Assembly (NCBI GenBank): GCA_028688815.1
Contig: JAQTXJ010000015.1
Location: 1 to 40,827, forward strand
Direction of reading: 5' to 3'
DNA: 40,827 nt
DNA from: a bacterium
GTDB taxonomy: Bacteria; Hydrothermota; UBA3073; JACQXS01; JAQTXJ01
Part shown: piece by piece, positions 7,952 to 16,017 of the stretch
Layout of the letters: the number at the start of each line of letters is the position of its first letter
Numbering within the stretch: the stretch's first letter is position 1
Program-made: the position numbers and the translations under genes
Notes under the pieces: generated by a model
Told to the model about the DNA's origin: nothing
The model's database searches: none
Seen by the model: only the letters and a program-made list of their open reading frames with translations

Positions 7952-10399
7952 ATGAATAAAACTATAAGGTTTTTGTTACTAATATGTTTTGGGATAGTAT
8001 TTGCAGGGAGCACCGTTTCCGAAAGGTCATTTTTTAACTCTAAAGAGAAGTTTAAGATTGCAAAGACCAACGGGATAGAAAACTCTTCTAAACTAAAGGG
8101 CGCAACCAAGGGAGAAATAGATACTATAACCCCGGAGTTAGCTTCGCCTTATTATATTTTTTCGTCGGAATACAGGAATTCTTATAAAGTAACGAAGTTT
8201 ACTCCGATGCTTCCTTGTTCCCTTCGGCAGATTTGGGTTGGCGCAGGAGGAAGCACGGCAGGGTCTAAGATATGCAGTATTTTTGTTTGGAGTGATGCAG
8301 GAACCGCTCCCGGGACGATATTGTTTAGCGACACTATGACTTTTGCGGCGGAATCCGCAGGTTATCTTTATTGGAACAGCCATACTTTACCGACTCCCAT
8401 AAGAATGGCGGGTTCTTTTTGGGTAGGCAGCAAAGAAAACGATACTTTGTTTCCAACCACAGGGTTTGATGAAACTATGAGTTTGCCTTCGCAATTTAGT
8501 TTTAACGGCAGCAGTTGGGTAGCGGGCGATTCTATTACATTTGATTATATGAACGCGGTAGCCGTAAAATACGAACTAAGCGGAACGGCTGATATAAGCG
8601 CTTCACCATCCCCACTTGTGATGCAAATAGCGGCTATTGCCAAAAAGTCGCTGCCACAACCTCCCGTATCGCCGTTATCCTTGCTTAGCGAAGATGACGA
8701 AAAATACTGGCAAGATATAGTTCCCGGGGAATTCATAATCGGTTATAATAATCAAATAGACGTCAAAAAAGCGACCTTAAAACAGATGGGCATAGCACAA
8801 AAAAGTGTAACTTTGGCAGATAAGGAACTCGGAGATAACTTTATACTTGTTAAAGTAGCGGGCACGCTTGAAGAGGAAAAAGCATTCATAAAAGCAATGA
8901 AAGTAAAATCAAATGTTTCATCAATAGAGCCAAATAGGATAATGAAACTTTTCAAAAACCCGAACGATCCTTATTTTTCTTCATACCAGTGGGACAAGAG
9001 AAACGTTAATGCGCCGGGGGCGTGGGCTTATGGTTGGGGAAATGACAGTATATCAATCGGTATAGTTGATCAGGGCACGCAATATACGCATCCCGATTTG
9101 AGTGCAAGATATGGTACAGTTAAGGGGTATGACTACGTGGACGGCGATGCTGACCCCATAAATGCGGTTGCCGCAGAGGCTCACGGAACGCATTGTTCCG
9201 GCAATGCGGCTGCAACGGTTAACAATGGAGTAGGAATTGCAGGAATGGCAAACGCAAGGCTTTATTCATTAAGAGTAATGAGTTCTACCGGTGGAGGTAC
9301 AACTACGGCAATTGGAAACGGAATACAATGGTGCACAAGTAATGGCGTAAAAATAATATCTATGAGTATTGGGGGCGGTGGTCCTTCAACTTTTGTTAAC
9401 TCAAAATGTCAGGCATTCTGGAATGGGGGCGGGCTAATATTTGCGGCAAGCGGAAATGATGGGAGAGATACTACCATATACCCCGCGGCTTATGCGAATG
9501 TAATTGCGGTTGGGTCAACAGGCACAACTAATAAACGGTCTTCTTTTAGTGATTACGGGAATTATTTAGACCTTGTTGCTCCGGGTGAAAATATTTGTTC
9601 AACCATCCCCGGGAGCACTTATGAGGCTGGATGGAGCGGCACGTCTATGGCGTGTCCACAGGCTGCAGGAGGCGCCGCACTTGTGTGGGCAGCAAAAACA
9701 TCTTTAACGAATTCACAAATAAGGGACATTTTACTTAATACTGCAACTGACCTTGGAACTACGGGTTGGGACAAAGAATATGGCTGGGGGAAGATTAATC
9801 TACAGGCTGCCGTTATTGCGGCAAAAGGGGCTTCCGCTATGACCGGCGATACGGGAATACTTACGGTTTATAATTCGCCTTCTACTTCGGGAAATTTAGC
9901 CGTTTCCGACATTACATACCACTCATCATGGATTAGCTCTGTGAGCCCAACGAGTTTCGGACTCGTTCCCGGAAATTCTGCAGGAGTTACCGTTATTGTA
10001 TTGGCGAGCCTTGAAACAGGCTATTATTACGATACTTTATTTATTGCTTCAAATGACCCGGATAACAATCCGTATCTCGTACCTGTGGTTTTAAAAGTGG
10101 GTGATGTCGGGATGGAAGAGAACTCGGATTTTGGATTGCGTAATGCGGATTTAGGCGTCTTTCCGAACCCGACTACAAAAGCGTTATCCGTAAAATTTGC
10201 CATTTCTGCTTCCCAGAATGTTAGTTTGAAGATTTATGATGCTGCAGGACGAATGGTAAAAACGGTTTTCGACGAAGTTAAAAAAGCAGGTTCATATAAC
10301 CCGACAGTAAATATGACGGGAATGAATTCCGGTATTTATTTTGTTTTGTTAAAAACGGGAAATCATACGATATCTAAAAAAGTAACTCTGATTAAATAG
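7952..10399 (+). CDS. Secreted subtilisin-like serine protease (S8) with sorting domain
   Basis: 815 residues, strong AAGGAGG ribosome site, signal peptide 1-19. Residues about 60-215 form a beta-rich N-terminal domain. About 255-335 look like an inhibitor-I9-type propeptide ('PGEFIIGYN', 'SSIEPNRIMKL'). The S8 catalytic domain spans about 350-625 with D373 ('GIVDQGTQYTHPDL'), H411 ('EAHGTHCSGNA'), oxyanion N502 ('ASGNDG') and S565 ('SGTSMACPQAAG'), so the triad is complete. An immunoglobulin-like linker follows, then a Por/T9SS-type sorting domain from about 735 ('VFPNPTTKALSVKF', 'LKIYDAAGRMVKTV', 'NSGIYFVLLKTG', ending KKVTLIK). It is a likely exported, surface-anchored or released endopeptidase for protein scavenging. 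It converges with the AlkD gene, with only 24 bases between. Confidence 0.93.
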   Translation: MNKTIRFLLLICFGIVFAGSTVSERSFFNSKEKFKIAKTNGIENSSKLKGATKGEIDTITPELASPYYIFSSEYRNSYKVTKFTPMLPCSLRQIWVGAGGSTAGSKICSIFVWSDAGTAPGTILFSDTMTFAAESAGYLYWNSHTLPTPIRMAGSFWVGSKENDTLFPTTGFDETMSLPSQFSFNGSSWVAGDSITFDYMNAVAVKYELSGTADISASPSPLVMQIAAIAKKSLPQPPVSPLSLLSEDDEKYWQDIVPGEFIIGYNNQIDVKKATLKQMGIAQKSVTLADKELGDNFILVKVAGTLEEEKAFIKAMKVKSNVSSIEPNRIMKLFKNPNDPYFSSYQWDKRNVNAPGAWAYGWGNDSISIGIVDQGTQYTHPDLSARYGTVKGYDYVDGDADPINAVAAEAHGTHCSGNAAATVNNGVGIAGMANARLYSLRVMSSTGGGTTTAIGNGIQWCTSNGVKIISMSIGGGGPSTFVNSKCQAFWNGGGLIFAASGNDGRDTTIYPAAYANVIAVGSTGTTNKRSSFSDYGNYLDLVAPGENICSTIPGSTYEAGWSGTSMACPQAAGGAALVWAAKTSLTNSQIRDILLNTATDLGTTGWDKEYGWGKINLQAAVIAAKGASAMTGDTGILTVYNSPSTSGNLAVSDITYHSSWISSVSPTSFGLVPGNSAGVTVIVLASLETGYYYDTLFIASNDPDNNPYLVPVVLKVGDVGMEENSDFGLRNADLGVFPNPTTKALSVKFAISASQNVSLKIYDAAGRMVKTVFDEVKKAGSYNPTVNMTGMNSGIYFVLLKTGNHTISKKVTLIK

Positions 10400-10423
10400 G
10401 AAAAGATATTTAATAAAAGGTAA

Positions 10424-11140
10424 TTATTTTTCGGGCTTTTTCAGGTAGAACTGTCGTTTCTTTTCGGGAAATCGTTCAATCGCATAGCGAAGCATAGTTC
10501 TGGGCATAGTTGTGTAGTGCTTTTTTAAGAACTGTTCTTCAAGCTCTTCACTGCAGCGTTTTCCTACTTCTCTTAGCATCCATCCAACGGCTTTGTGCAT
10601 TAAATCGTGTTTATCGTCTTTTAATATGAAAGCTATTTTAAGAGTATCTTCTGGTTTATTTTGCATTATATAATAAAACGTAGAAAGAATCGAAATTCTT
10701 CTTTCCCAGAGATTTGAAGATTTGGCAAGTTTATAAAGGATTGATTTATCTTTATCTTCTAAATAAGGTCCAACAATTTTGTATGCGGATAAGTCAACCA
10801 AATCCCAGTTGTTAATTTGTTTGGTGTTTTTAATATAGAAATTGTAGATTTCTTTTTGTTGTTTTGAATCGGTTTTTTTGTATTTTAATATAAGAATTTG
10901 CAGACAGATTTGTCGCTCCTCGTGAATCTTGCTTTTAATTAAATCCTGCAAGTCCTGCATTGAAAGGTCGGCATATTTCTTTGCAATCTTTTTTTGCTCC
11001 GGGACGGTAAGTCCTAAAAAGATGTCTCCTTCTCCGTATTCTCCTTTGCCGGTTTTAAAAAACCTCTGGTAGATTAGGGCTTTTTCCTTAGAAGCGTTCC
11101 GTGCGAGTTCGCGTTTGAAATCTTTAAGAAGTTTGCTCAT
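10424..11140 (-). CDS. alkD: AlkD-family DNA alkylation repair glycosylase
   Basis: 238 residues of HEAT-like helices, PF08713. Residues matching the Bacillus cereus AlkD base-recognition set are visible: W112 and D116 in 'NNWDLVDLSAY', R148 in 'LWERRISIL', and W187 in 'AVGWMLREVGK'. AlkD excises cationic or bulky N3/N7-alkyl purines without flipping the base. The ATG overlaps the stop of the upstream HEAT-repeat gene (ATGA), so the two form an operon. The gene symbol is given for the family; activity is inferred. Confidence 0.92.
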   Translation of the reverse strand: MSKLLKDFKRELARNASKEKALIYQRFFKTGKGEYGEGDIFLGLTVPEQKKIAKKYADLSMQDLQDLIKSKIHEERQICLQILILKYKKTDSKQQKEIYNFYIKNTKQINNWDLVDLSAYKIVGPYLEDKDKSILYKLAKSSNLWERRISILSTFYYIMQNKPEDTLKIAFILKDDKHDLMHKAVGWMLREVGKRCSEELEEQFLKKHYTTMPRTMLRYAIERFPEKKRQFYLKKPEK

Positions 11141-11670
11141 AATTTTTTCTTGTCAATTGCTTTCAATGCTTTAACATAAACATTTTTAACGCCGTTATTT
11201 TTTTCGTTCTTGATAATTTTCTCAAAAATCGGCAATAACCGTTTTCTGGTTTCGGGATTATTTTTGGCAATTTCCGAAAGAGCATAAGCGGCACACCATT
11301 TTATAACCGTGGTATTGATTTTGTCATCGGTAGTATTTTTTAAAAGATAAGGAATTGCTTTAGCCGTTTTTTCCGGATAATCTTTTGACATATTGCCGAT
11401 GGCTTCCGGCACGCCCCACTTAACTCTTGGCAATTTGTAATTGATATATTCGAGAAGCGTATCAATATGCGGAGCAAGGAGTTCTGGGTTTGATGCCGAA
11501 ATGTGTTTCATCGCGTCAGCGCAACTGCCCTTGTCAACATCAGAGGCAGAAACAAAATACTCAACAAATTCTTTAACCGGAATTTTCTTTTGGCAAACCG
11601 CCTCGACCAGCTTTGTTTGTTTTTCTTTGGGCTTAATGTCGGATTCAAGAATTTCTTTTATTCGTCCCAT
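11137..11670 (-). CDS. HEAT-repeat protein in operon with AlkD
   Basis: 177 residues, almost all alpha-helical, with HEAT-like repeats ('GVPEAIGNMSKDYPEKTAKAIPYLLK', 'WCAAYALSEIAKNNPETRKRLLPIFEKI', quoted in parts). GGAGGAAAT precedes the ATG. HEAT-repeat proteins are scaffolds; adjacency to AlkD, itself a HEAT-like fold, suggests a partner or accessory in alkylation-damage handling. No catalytic motif is visible. It overlaps alkD by ATGA. Confidence 0.8.
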   Translation of the reverse strand: MGRIKEILESDIKPKEKQTKLVEAVCQKKIPVKEFVEYFVSASDVDKGSCADAMKHISASNPELLAPHIDTLLEYINYKLPRVKWGVPEAIGNMSKDYPEKTAKAIPYLLKNTTDDKINTTVIKWCAAYALSEIAKNNPETRKRLLPIFEKIIKNEKNNGVKNVYVKALKAIDKKKL

Positions 11671-11697
11671 ATTTCCTCCTACCTGCCTTTTACCTTA

Positions 11698-11756
11698 AAT
11701 TCATTGCAATTATTTGTCAATTTTTTATTGACAGTGTTACTTCCTTAATATAACAA
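11698..11756. promoter_or_regulatory. Back-to-back promoters between HEAT and CxxC genes
   Basis: TGTCAA (11715-11720, i.e. TTGACA on the - strand) and TTGACA (11728-11733, + strand) form an inverted repeat around a T-rich heptamer. The + strand has TATAAC at 11749-11754 (15-base spacer) or TAACAA at 11751-11756 (17). The - strand has TAAGGT 17 bases on. The two promoters would share or compete for one site. Confidence 0.5.
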
Positions 11757-11763
11757 TGAGTAT

Positions 11764-11901
11764 ATGAAAAAGTTGGCATTAAGTATTTTGTGTCTTGTTG
11801 TGGTTGTCGCATTGCTTGCGTATGGAATTAAATCGGGGCAAGTTTCGGAAGTAGAGACAAATGCCGATTATCTTTGTCTTTCTTGCATCGGGATAGGATA
11901 A
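11764..11901 (+). CDS. Small membrane CxxC protein, CD1871A-like
   Basis: 45 residues: a lysine start (MKKLALSILCLVVVVALLAY), one hydrophobic helix of about 17 residues, a short extracytoplasmic linker, and a C-terminal 'YLCLSCIGIG'. The C-x-x-C-I-G end and the size fit the 'CD1871A family CXXC motif-containing protein', small proteins found beside membrane 4Fe-4S proteins. That assignment is from memory of the motif. Promoter elements lie just upstream. The NapH-like ferredoxin gene starts 39 bases downstream, so the pair is probably co-transcribed. The CxxC may be a dithiol redox site or a metal/cluster ligand. It is easily missed by gene callers because of its length. Confidence 0.72.
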   Translation: MKKLALSILCLVVVVALLAYGIKSGQVSEVETNADYLCLSCIGIG

Positions 11902-11911
11902 AATAATTACC

Positions 11912-11930
11912 CTCAAGCTAGAAGCTTGAG
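11912..11930. repeat. Short palindrome CTCAAGC...GCTTGAG
   Basis: CTCAAGCTAGAAGCTTGAG, a perfect 7-bp stem with a 5-base loop in the gap between the small CxxC gene and the membrane ferredoxin gene. It may be a dispersed repeat or a stability hairpin. It leaves little room for a ribosome site for the next gene. Confidence 0.55.
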
Positions 11931-11940
11931 TTACAATTCT

Positions 11941-12792
11941 ATGTATAGAAAACTTGTTCAGTTCGGAACTTTCTTATTAACAAACAGCAATTTCCATAAG
12001 ACTATTTACCAGGGAAAAACAAAACAGTTATGTATCCCCGGGCTTCATTGTTACGCCTGTCCTCTGACCAGAGTGTCCTGTCCTATGGGTTCATTCCAGC
12101 ATTTTATCGGGATGAAACAATTCCCGTTATACGTTTTTGGATTTATCGGAACGCTTGGAGTTGTATGGGGAAGACTGGCTTGCGGGTTCTTTTGTCCGTT
12201 CGGGTTAGTCCAGGAACTTTTATACAAAATAAAAACCTACAAGATAAAACTCGCAAAAGTATTTAACTACGGGAAGTATGTGGTACTGTTCGGCGTTGCG
12301 ATTATAGTCGTATGGATAACCGGAGACCCGTGGTTTTGTAAAATCTGCCCGTCGGGGATTCTTGCCGGGGGCATACCACAAGTGTTAATCGACAAGGAAT
12401 TAAGACCTCTTCTCGGATGGCTGTTTTATATGAAATATACGATTATTTTACTGGTAATAATAGGGTCAATATTCATTAAAAGGGTATTCTGCAGAACTAT
12501 GTGTCCGCTTGGAGCAATGTGGGGATTGTTTAATAAAGTTAGTTTTATGAAGCTTGCAGTAGATAAAGATAAATGTATTCAGTGCGGTATGTGTGAAAAA
12601 GTTTGTCCTACGGATGTTAAAATGTATGAAGCGGTAGATAACCCGGGAGTAGCAAATACGCCGGAATGCGTAAGATGTTTTAGCTGCAAATCCGTATGCC
12701 CGATGAATGCGATAAAGGTTAACGCCACCGGCACTTGTACCCACACTGAAGACAACGTTTCGCCTCAGCAATCGCCAACTCCTGCGAACTAA
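11941..12792 (+). CDS. NapH/CcoG-like membrane 4Fe-4S ferredoxin
   Basis: 283 residues from the ATG at 11941; an in-frame TTG at 11926 is possible but lies within a palindrome. An N-terminal cysteine cluster ('CIPGLHCYACPLTRVSCP') is followed by three membrane stretches. Each has a C-x3-CP motif at its edge: 'CGFFCPFG', 'CKICPSG' and 'CRTMCPLG'. The C-terminus is a two-cluster ferredoxin: 'CIQCGMCEKVCP' and 'CVRCFSCKSVCP'. This matches NapH/NosR/CcoG-like membrane proteins that pass electrons across or along the membrane. Upstream lies the CxxC small protein. The last 74 bases overlap the GltD-like gene on the opposite strand. Electron donor and acceptor are not identifiable; the neighbouring flavoprotein and CcdA-type protein are candidate partners. 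Confidence 0.85.
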   Translation: MYRKLVQFGTFLLTNSNFHKTIYQGKTKQLCIPGLHCYACPLTRVSCPMGSFQHFIGMKQFPLYVFGFIGTLGVVWGRLACGFFCPFGLVQELLYKIKTYKIKLAKVFNYGKYVVLFGVAIIVVWITGDPWFCKICPSGILAGGIPQVLIDKELRPLLGWLFYMKYTIILLVIIGSIFIKRVFCRTMCPLGAMWGLFNKVSFMKLAVDKDKCIQCGMCEKVCPTDVKMYEAVDNPGVANTPECVRCFSCKSVCPMNAIKVNATGTCTHTEDNVSPQQSPTPAN

Positions 12793-14422
12793 CCTGTTCA
12801 ACTTCTTTGAAGTTTTTCCTATCCTTAATTAGCGTTAAATCAATTCTCTTTTTCTCGCCCGGATTTTTTTGAGTCCATGCCGCATCGGGTAAATTAGCTG
12901 GAGTATAAGTTTCAACGAAACTTAACATTTCTTCCAGTTTGGCTTTGAATCCACGCAAATATATGTCAATTTCTTTTGCGCCTCTTTTGCCCATTACTAT
13001 AGCTTCTATGGCTATACGGGGTCCCGTAACAAAATCTCCACCTGCAAATACATTAGGAAGCGGCGTCTTTGAGCTTACGTTGTGAATATCTTTTGTCCTG
13101 TTGTTCGGGATTTGAATTTTATCCGCAAAGGAAGCTTCTCTTGTTTGTCCGATAGCGATAATTATGTTATCACAATCAATGGTCATAGTCGTTTTTTCAT
13201 CAAACACGGGTTTGAAATTACCTTTCTTATCAAAGACGGAAGTACATTTTTTAAACTCAACTTCTGTCACTTTCCCGTCTTTTTCTATTATTTTTTTAGG
13301 CCCCCAGCCGTTGTTAATTTTGATTCCTTCGTCCAGACTTTCTTCTACTTCCGGAGGGCAGGCGGGCATCTCTTTCCGGGACTCAAGGCATATTAAATTA
13401 ACTTCTTTTGCGTTTAATCTGAAGGCGGTTCTTGCTGCATCAATGGCAACGTTTCCTCCTCCGATTACGAGAGTTTTTTTATTAGCAAAAGATTCGAATC
13501 CGGTAGGATTGCTTGGTTTTGTTGCTTTTAAGAAATCTATCCCGTAATAAACTCCCGATAAGTTTTCTCCTTCTATGTTAAGTTTTTGGGCAATACCCGT
13601 CCCCGTAGCTATAAAGACGGCGTCGAAATCTTTTGTTATCGTATCGAAAGAAACCTGACTGCCGTCAGGCAAGTCATCTTTCCCGACTTCTGTTCCCGAT
13701 TTTATTGTAATACCGGAATCTTCAATTAGTTCTGTTTCCTGCAAAAGGACATCTTTTGGCAGTCTGTATTCAGGGATGGAAATTCTCAGCATCCCACCCA
13801 TTTCTTTTTCTTTTTCAAAAATCGTAACGGCGTATCCTTTTTTTCTTAGCTCGTAAGCGCAGGTAAGTCCTGCCGGTCCGCCGCCGATTACGGCAACTTT
13901 TTTAGATTGTAGATTTTGATCTTTGACCTTTAAGATAGGAGTAATGCGAACGCTGGTGCTTGCATACTCGCTAATGGCTCTTTTAAGGCGTCTTATTGCG
14001 AGTGGGCTTTCAATGCCTTTTCGCGAACATTTCGCTTCGCAGGGAGCAGGACATATCCTGCCGAGTGTCCCAACAAAAGGAGTCACATTGGCAATAACTT
14101 TATATGCGTCGTCGAATTTATTATTGGCTAAAAGCGAGACATATTCCGATACTCTAACATGTGCAGGGCACCCGTCTTCGCAAGGAGAAGAAAGATAAAA
14201 AGGACCTTTATATGCGTCTATTATATTGGCAACCCAGATTATAAACCATGCGAATAGAATTCCAATAAACCAGGGGTTGAAACCTGTCCATATCATTTTG
14301 AAAAACCATATTGACAGGAAAAATAACAGGAAGATAAAAATTCCTGCGCCCCATCTTTTTCTGTATAATTGACCTAATCCCGGAATAATAGAAAGTACAC
14401 CTGCGATTAATCTTTTTTTCAT
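12719..14422 (-). CDS. GltD-like FAD/NAD(P) oxidoreductase with N-terminal membrane domain
   Basis: 567 residues from the ATG at 14422, chosen because it forms an ATGA overlap with the upstream stop and has GGGGG seven bases ahead; the ORF is open to 14452. Residues 1-70 hold a TM2-like motif ('SIIPGLGQLYRKRWGAGI') and two hydrophobic helices. About 78-160 are the GltD-type cysteine-rich domain (C81, C85, C124, C128, C132: 'CEDGCPAHVRV', 'ICPAPCEAKC'). Then come an FAD motif ('VIGGGPAGLTCAYEL'), an NAD(P) motif ('VIGGGNVAIDAARTA') and 'FAGGDFVTGP'. The end, 'AIAEAKRCLQCGYKC', carries the family's terminal CxxC. No glutamate-synthase large subunit is nearby, so it is more likely a membrane-bound NAD(P)H:acceptor oxidoreductase feeding the neighbouring redox proteins. 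Confidence 0.87.
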   Translation of the reverse strand: MKKRLIAGVLSIIPGLGQLYRKRWGAGIFIFLLFFLSIWFFKMIWTGFNPWFIGILFAWFIIWVANIIDAYKGPFYLSSPCEDGCPAHVRVSEYVSLLANNKFDDAYKVIANVTPFVGTLGRICPAPCEAKCSRKGIESPLAIRRLKRAISEYASTSVRITPILKVKDQNLQSKKVAVIGGGPAGLTCAYELRKKGYAVTIFEKEKEMGGMLRISIPEYRLPKDVLLQETELIEDSGITIKSGTEVGKDDLPDGSQVSFDTITKDFDAVFIATGTGIAQKLNIEGENLSGVYYGIDFLKATKPSNPTGFESFANKKTLVIGGGNVAIDAARTAFRLNAKEVNLICLESRKEMPACPPEVEESLDEGIKINNGWGPKKIIEKDGKVTEVEFKKCTSVFDKKGNFKPVFDEKTTMTIDCDNIIIAIGQTREASFADKIQIPNNRTKDIHNVSSKTPLPNVFAGGDFVTGPRIAIEAIVMGKRGAKEIDIYLRGFKAKLEEMLSFVETYTPANLPDAAWTQKNPGEKKRIDLTLIKDRKNFKEVEQVSSQELAIAEAKRCLQCGYKCRWR

Positions 14423-15498
14423 TTCCATACCCCCGCTATTTTTTTGCCACAAAATTTACATTTACCGTTAACCATTATATCGTTTTCCATTACATAATAT
14501 CCTTTACGTTTTATTACTATTCTTCTACAACTCGGGCAATAAGTATTTTCGGATGCGTTCCCCGGTATGTTTCCTATGTATACGTATTTTAATCCTGCTT
14601 TTTGGGCTATCTTGCAAGCTCGTTCAAGTGTCGTTACGGGTGTAGGCGGAAGGTCTTTTAATTTATACATAGGCCAGAATCTTGAAAAATGTAAAGGGAC
14701 ATCGGCACCCAAACTATCGCGTATCCATTGGCACATTTTTCTTATGTTTGCGGAATCGTCATTTTTTGTCGGGACGATAAGGTTCGTTATTTCAAGCCAT
14801 ACCCCTTCTCTTTTTAGTATTTTCAAACTCTGTAAAACCGGCGCCAAACTACCCAAACACATTTCCTGGTAATATTCTTCCGTGAATCCTTTTAAGTCTA
14901 TATTGGCGGCATCGAGATATTTACATAGCTCTTTTAATGGTTCGGGGTTGATATATCCCGATGAATGCATTGTCGTTTTAAGTCCTGCTTTGTGAGCAAG
15001 TTGAACGATGTCAAACATATACTCGTAAAAGATGGTAGGTTCGGAGTAAGTAAAAGCAAGCGAAAGACAGCCATTTTCTTTTGCGGATTTTACGATTTCG
15101 TCCGGCTGCATAGGAATGTTAAGAGTATGTTCGGGCAGGGATTGAGAAATATCCCAGTTCTGGCAGAACTTGCATTTCAAGTTACAACCCGCAGTTGCAA
15201 TTGAGAAAGCCGTGCTGCCGGGAAGGAAATGGAACAATGGTTTCTTTTCTATAGGGTCTATATTTACTGCGCAGGGCATCCCATAAACCATAGTGAATAG
15301 TTTGCCATCCTTGTTTTCCCTGACTCCGCAGATTCCTCTTTGAGCGGGATTAATTATGCAACGCCTTGGACATAAGTTGCATTGAACTGATTTTTTGTCA
15401 AGTGCTTCCCAGTATTTTGCAGGGTAAGGGGTAAGTTTAGTTTCCTCGGCAAAGAGTAAAGAAATAGATACCAGAGATAAAACCACAAACAAAAACAT
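14419..15498 (-). CDS. amrS: AmrS-type radical SAM enzyme with N-terminal signal/anchor
   Basis: 359 residues from the ATG at 15498. The ORF is open to 15546, but its first 16 residues are encoded by an inserted repeat. Start uncertain: AAGG touches the 15498 ATG. Residues 1-18 are a hydrophobic signal or anchor (MFLFVVLSLVSISLLFAEE). It fits the radical SAM member of the AmmeMemoRadiSam system: 'CNLCPRRC' and 'RGICGVREN', the cluster motif C105-x3-C109-x2-C112 ('CNLKCKFCQNW'), 'AFTYSEPTIFYEY', and a C-terminal zinc-like 'CPSCRRIVIKRKGY' with 'CKFCGKKIAGVW'. No AMMECR1 or Memo gene lies nearby. The reaction is unknown for the family. An export signal on a radical SAM enzyme is odd, since the cluster needs reducing conditions. 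It overlaps the next gene by ATGA. Confidence 0.85.
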   Translation of the reverse strand: MFLFVVLSLVSISLLFAEETKLTPYPAKYWEALDKKSVQCNLCPRRCIINPAQRGICGVRENKDGKLFTMVYGMPCAVNIDPIEKKPLFHFLPGSTAFSIATAGCNLKCKFCQNWDISQSLPEHTLNIPMQPDEIVKSAKENGCLSLAFTYSEPTIFYEYMFDIVQLAHKAGLKTTMHSSGYINPEPLKELCKYLDAANIDLKGFTEEYYQEMCLGSLAPVLQSLKILKREGVWLEITNLIVPTKNDDSANIRKMCQWIRDSLGADVPLHFSRFWPMYKLKDLPPTPVTTLERACKIAQKAGLKYVYIGNIPGNASENTYCPSCRRIVIKRKGYYVMENDIMVNGKCKFCGKKIAGVWK

Positions 15499-15511
15499 CC
15501 TTATTTTTTGT

Positions 15512-15946
15512 CCGCGAATGAACGCGAATTTACGCGAATTTTTCATAAATTAACCTTTTCCATTCAAGTTTGCTGTTACCGAAATTTATTATAAGTCCTA
15601 ATTGCAAATTAGAGGCTTTTAAATAATTTAAAAGCTGTGATTCTTCTGTAGAAGTAATTTTATTTAATGCTTTTATCTCAACTATAATTTTTTCAAAACA
15701 GAAAAAATCGGCAATATACTCTTTTTTTAGAACAATGTTTCCATATTTTATTAGAAGTTTCTTTTGAGCCTCGTAAGGTATTTGTTTATTTTTAAATTCA
15801 ATTTCCAGCGCTTCTTGATATACCGGTTCTAAGAAACCTCTTCCAAGAATTTTTGATACTTCCATTGCGGCCCCTACAATTTGATAAACTTCTTCCTGAA
15901 ATATTATATCTTTTTTACATTCGTGTTCATTCGCGTTTATTCGCGG
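15512..15946. mobile_element. GxxExxY cassette bounded by 28-bp inverted repeats
   Basis: CCGCGAATGAACGCGAAT... at 15512-15539 and its reverse complement at 15919-15946 match at 24 of 28 positions. Between them lies most of the GxxExxY gene, whose stop codon (15530-15532) is supplied by the left repeat. The cassette separates two genes of one operon (thioredoxin-CcdA and AmrS-like). The structure resembles a small transposable unit, but no transposase is encoded and no target duplication was established. Confidence 0.6.
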
Positions 15947-16006
15947 AAGGCTCATTTCTTCTTCTGTTAAATTATGTTTTTTATTAGTTTGTAGTTGTTC
16001 GTTCAT
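15530..16006 (-). CDS. GxxExxY protein (PDDEXK_3 family)
   Basis: 158 residues, or 141 if the second Met (15955) is the start. The family signature is present: 'GRGFLEPVYQEALEIEF' (G-x-x-E-x-x-Y), 'LIKYGNIVLKKEYIADFF', then 'IVEIKALNKIT' giving the D...ExK core of the PDDEXK nuclease superfamily (PF13366), ending 'LQLGLIINFGNSKLEWKR'. Function is not established; a nuclease-like fold has been proposed. Residues around 19-33 and the last few are encoded by the flanking inverted repeats. It starts 11 bases after the thioredoxin-CcdA stop, in a transcription unit it appears to have invaded. Confidence 0.82.
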   Translation of the reverse strand: MNEQLQTNKKHNLTEEEMSLPRINANEHECKKDIIFQEEVYQIVGAAMEVSKILGRGFLEPVYQEALEIEFKNKQIPYEAQKKLLIKYGNIVLKKEYIADFFCFEKIIVEIKALNKITSTEESQLLNYLKASNLQLGLIINFGNSKLEWKRLIYEKFA

Positions 16007-16017
16007 TAGAATTCTTT

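Noticed and set aside
10400-10423. Terminator between the subtilase and AlkD genes
   Set aside because: The 24-base gap has no stem-loop that I can support.
15512-15946. Insertion sequence with transposase
   Set aside because: Inverted repeats are clear, but the enclosed gene is GxxExxY, not a transposase, and no target duplication was identified.
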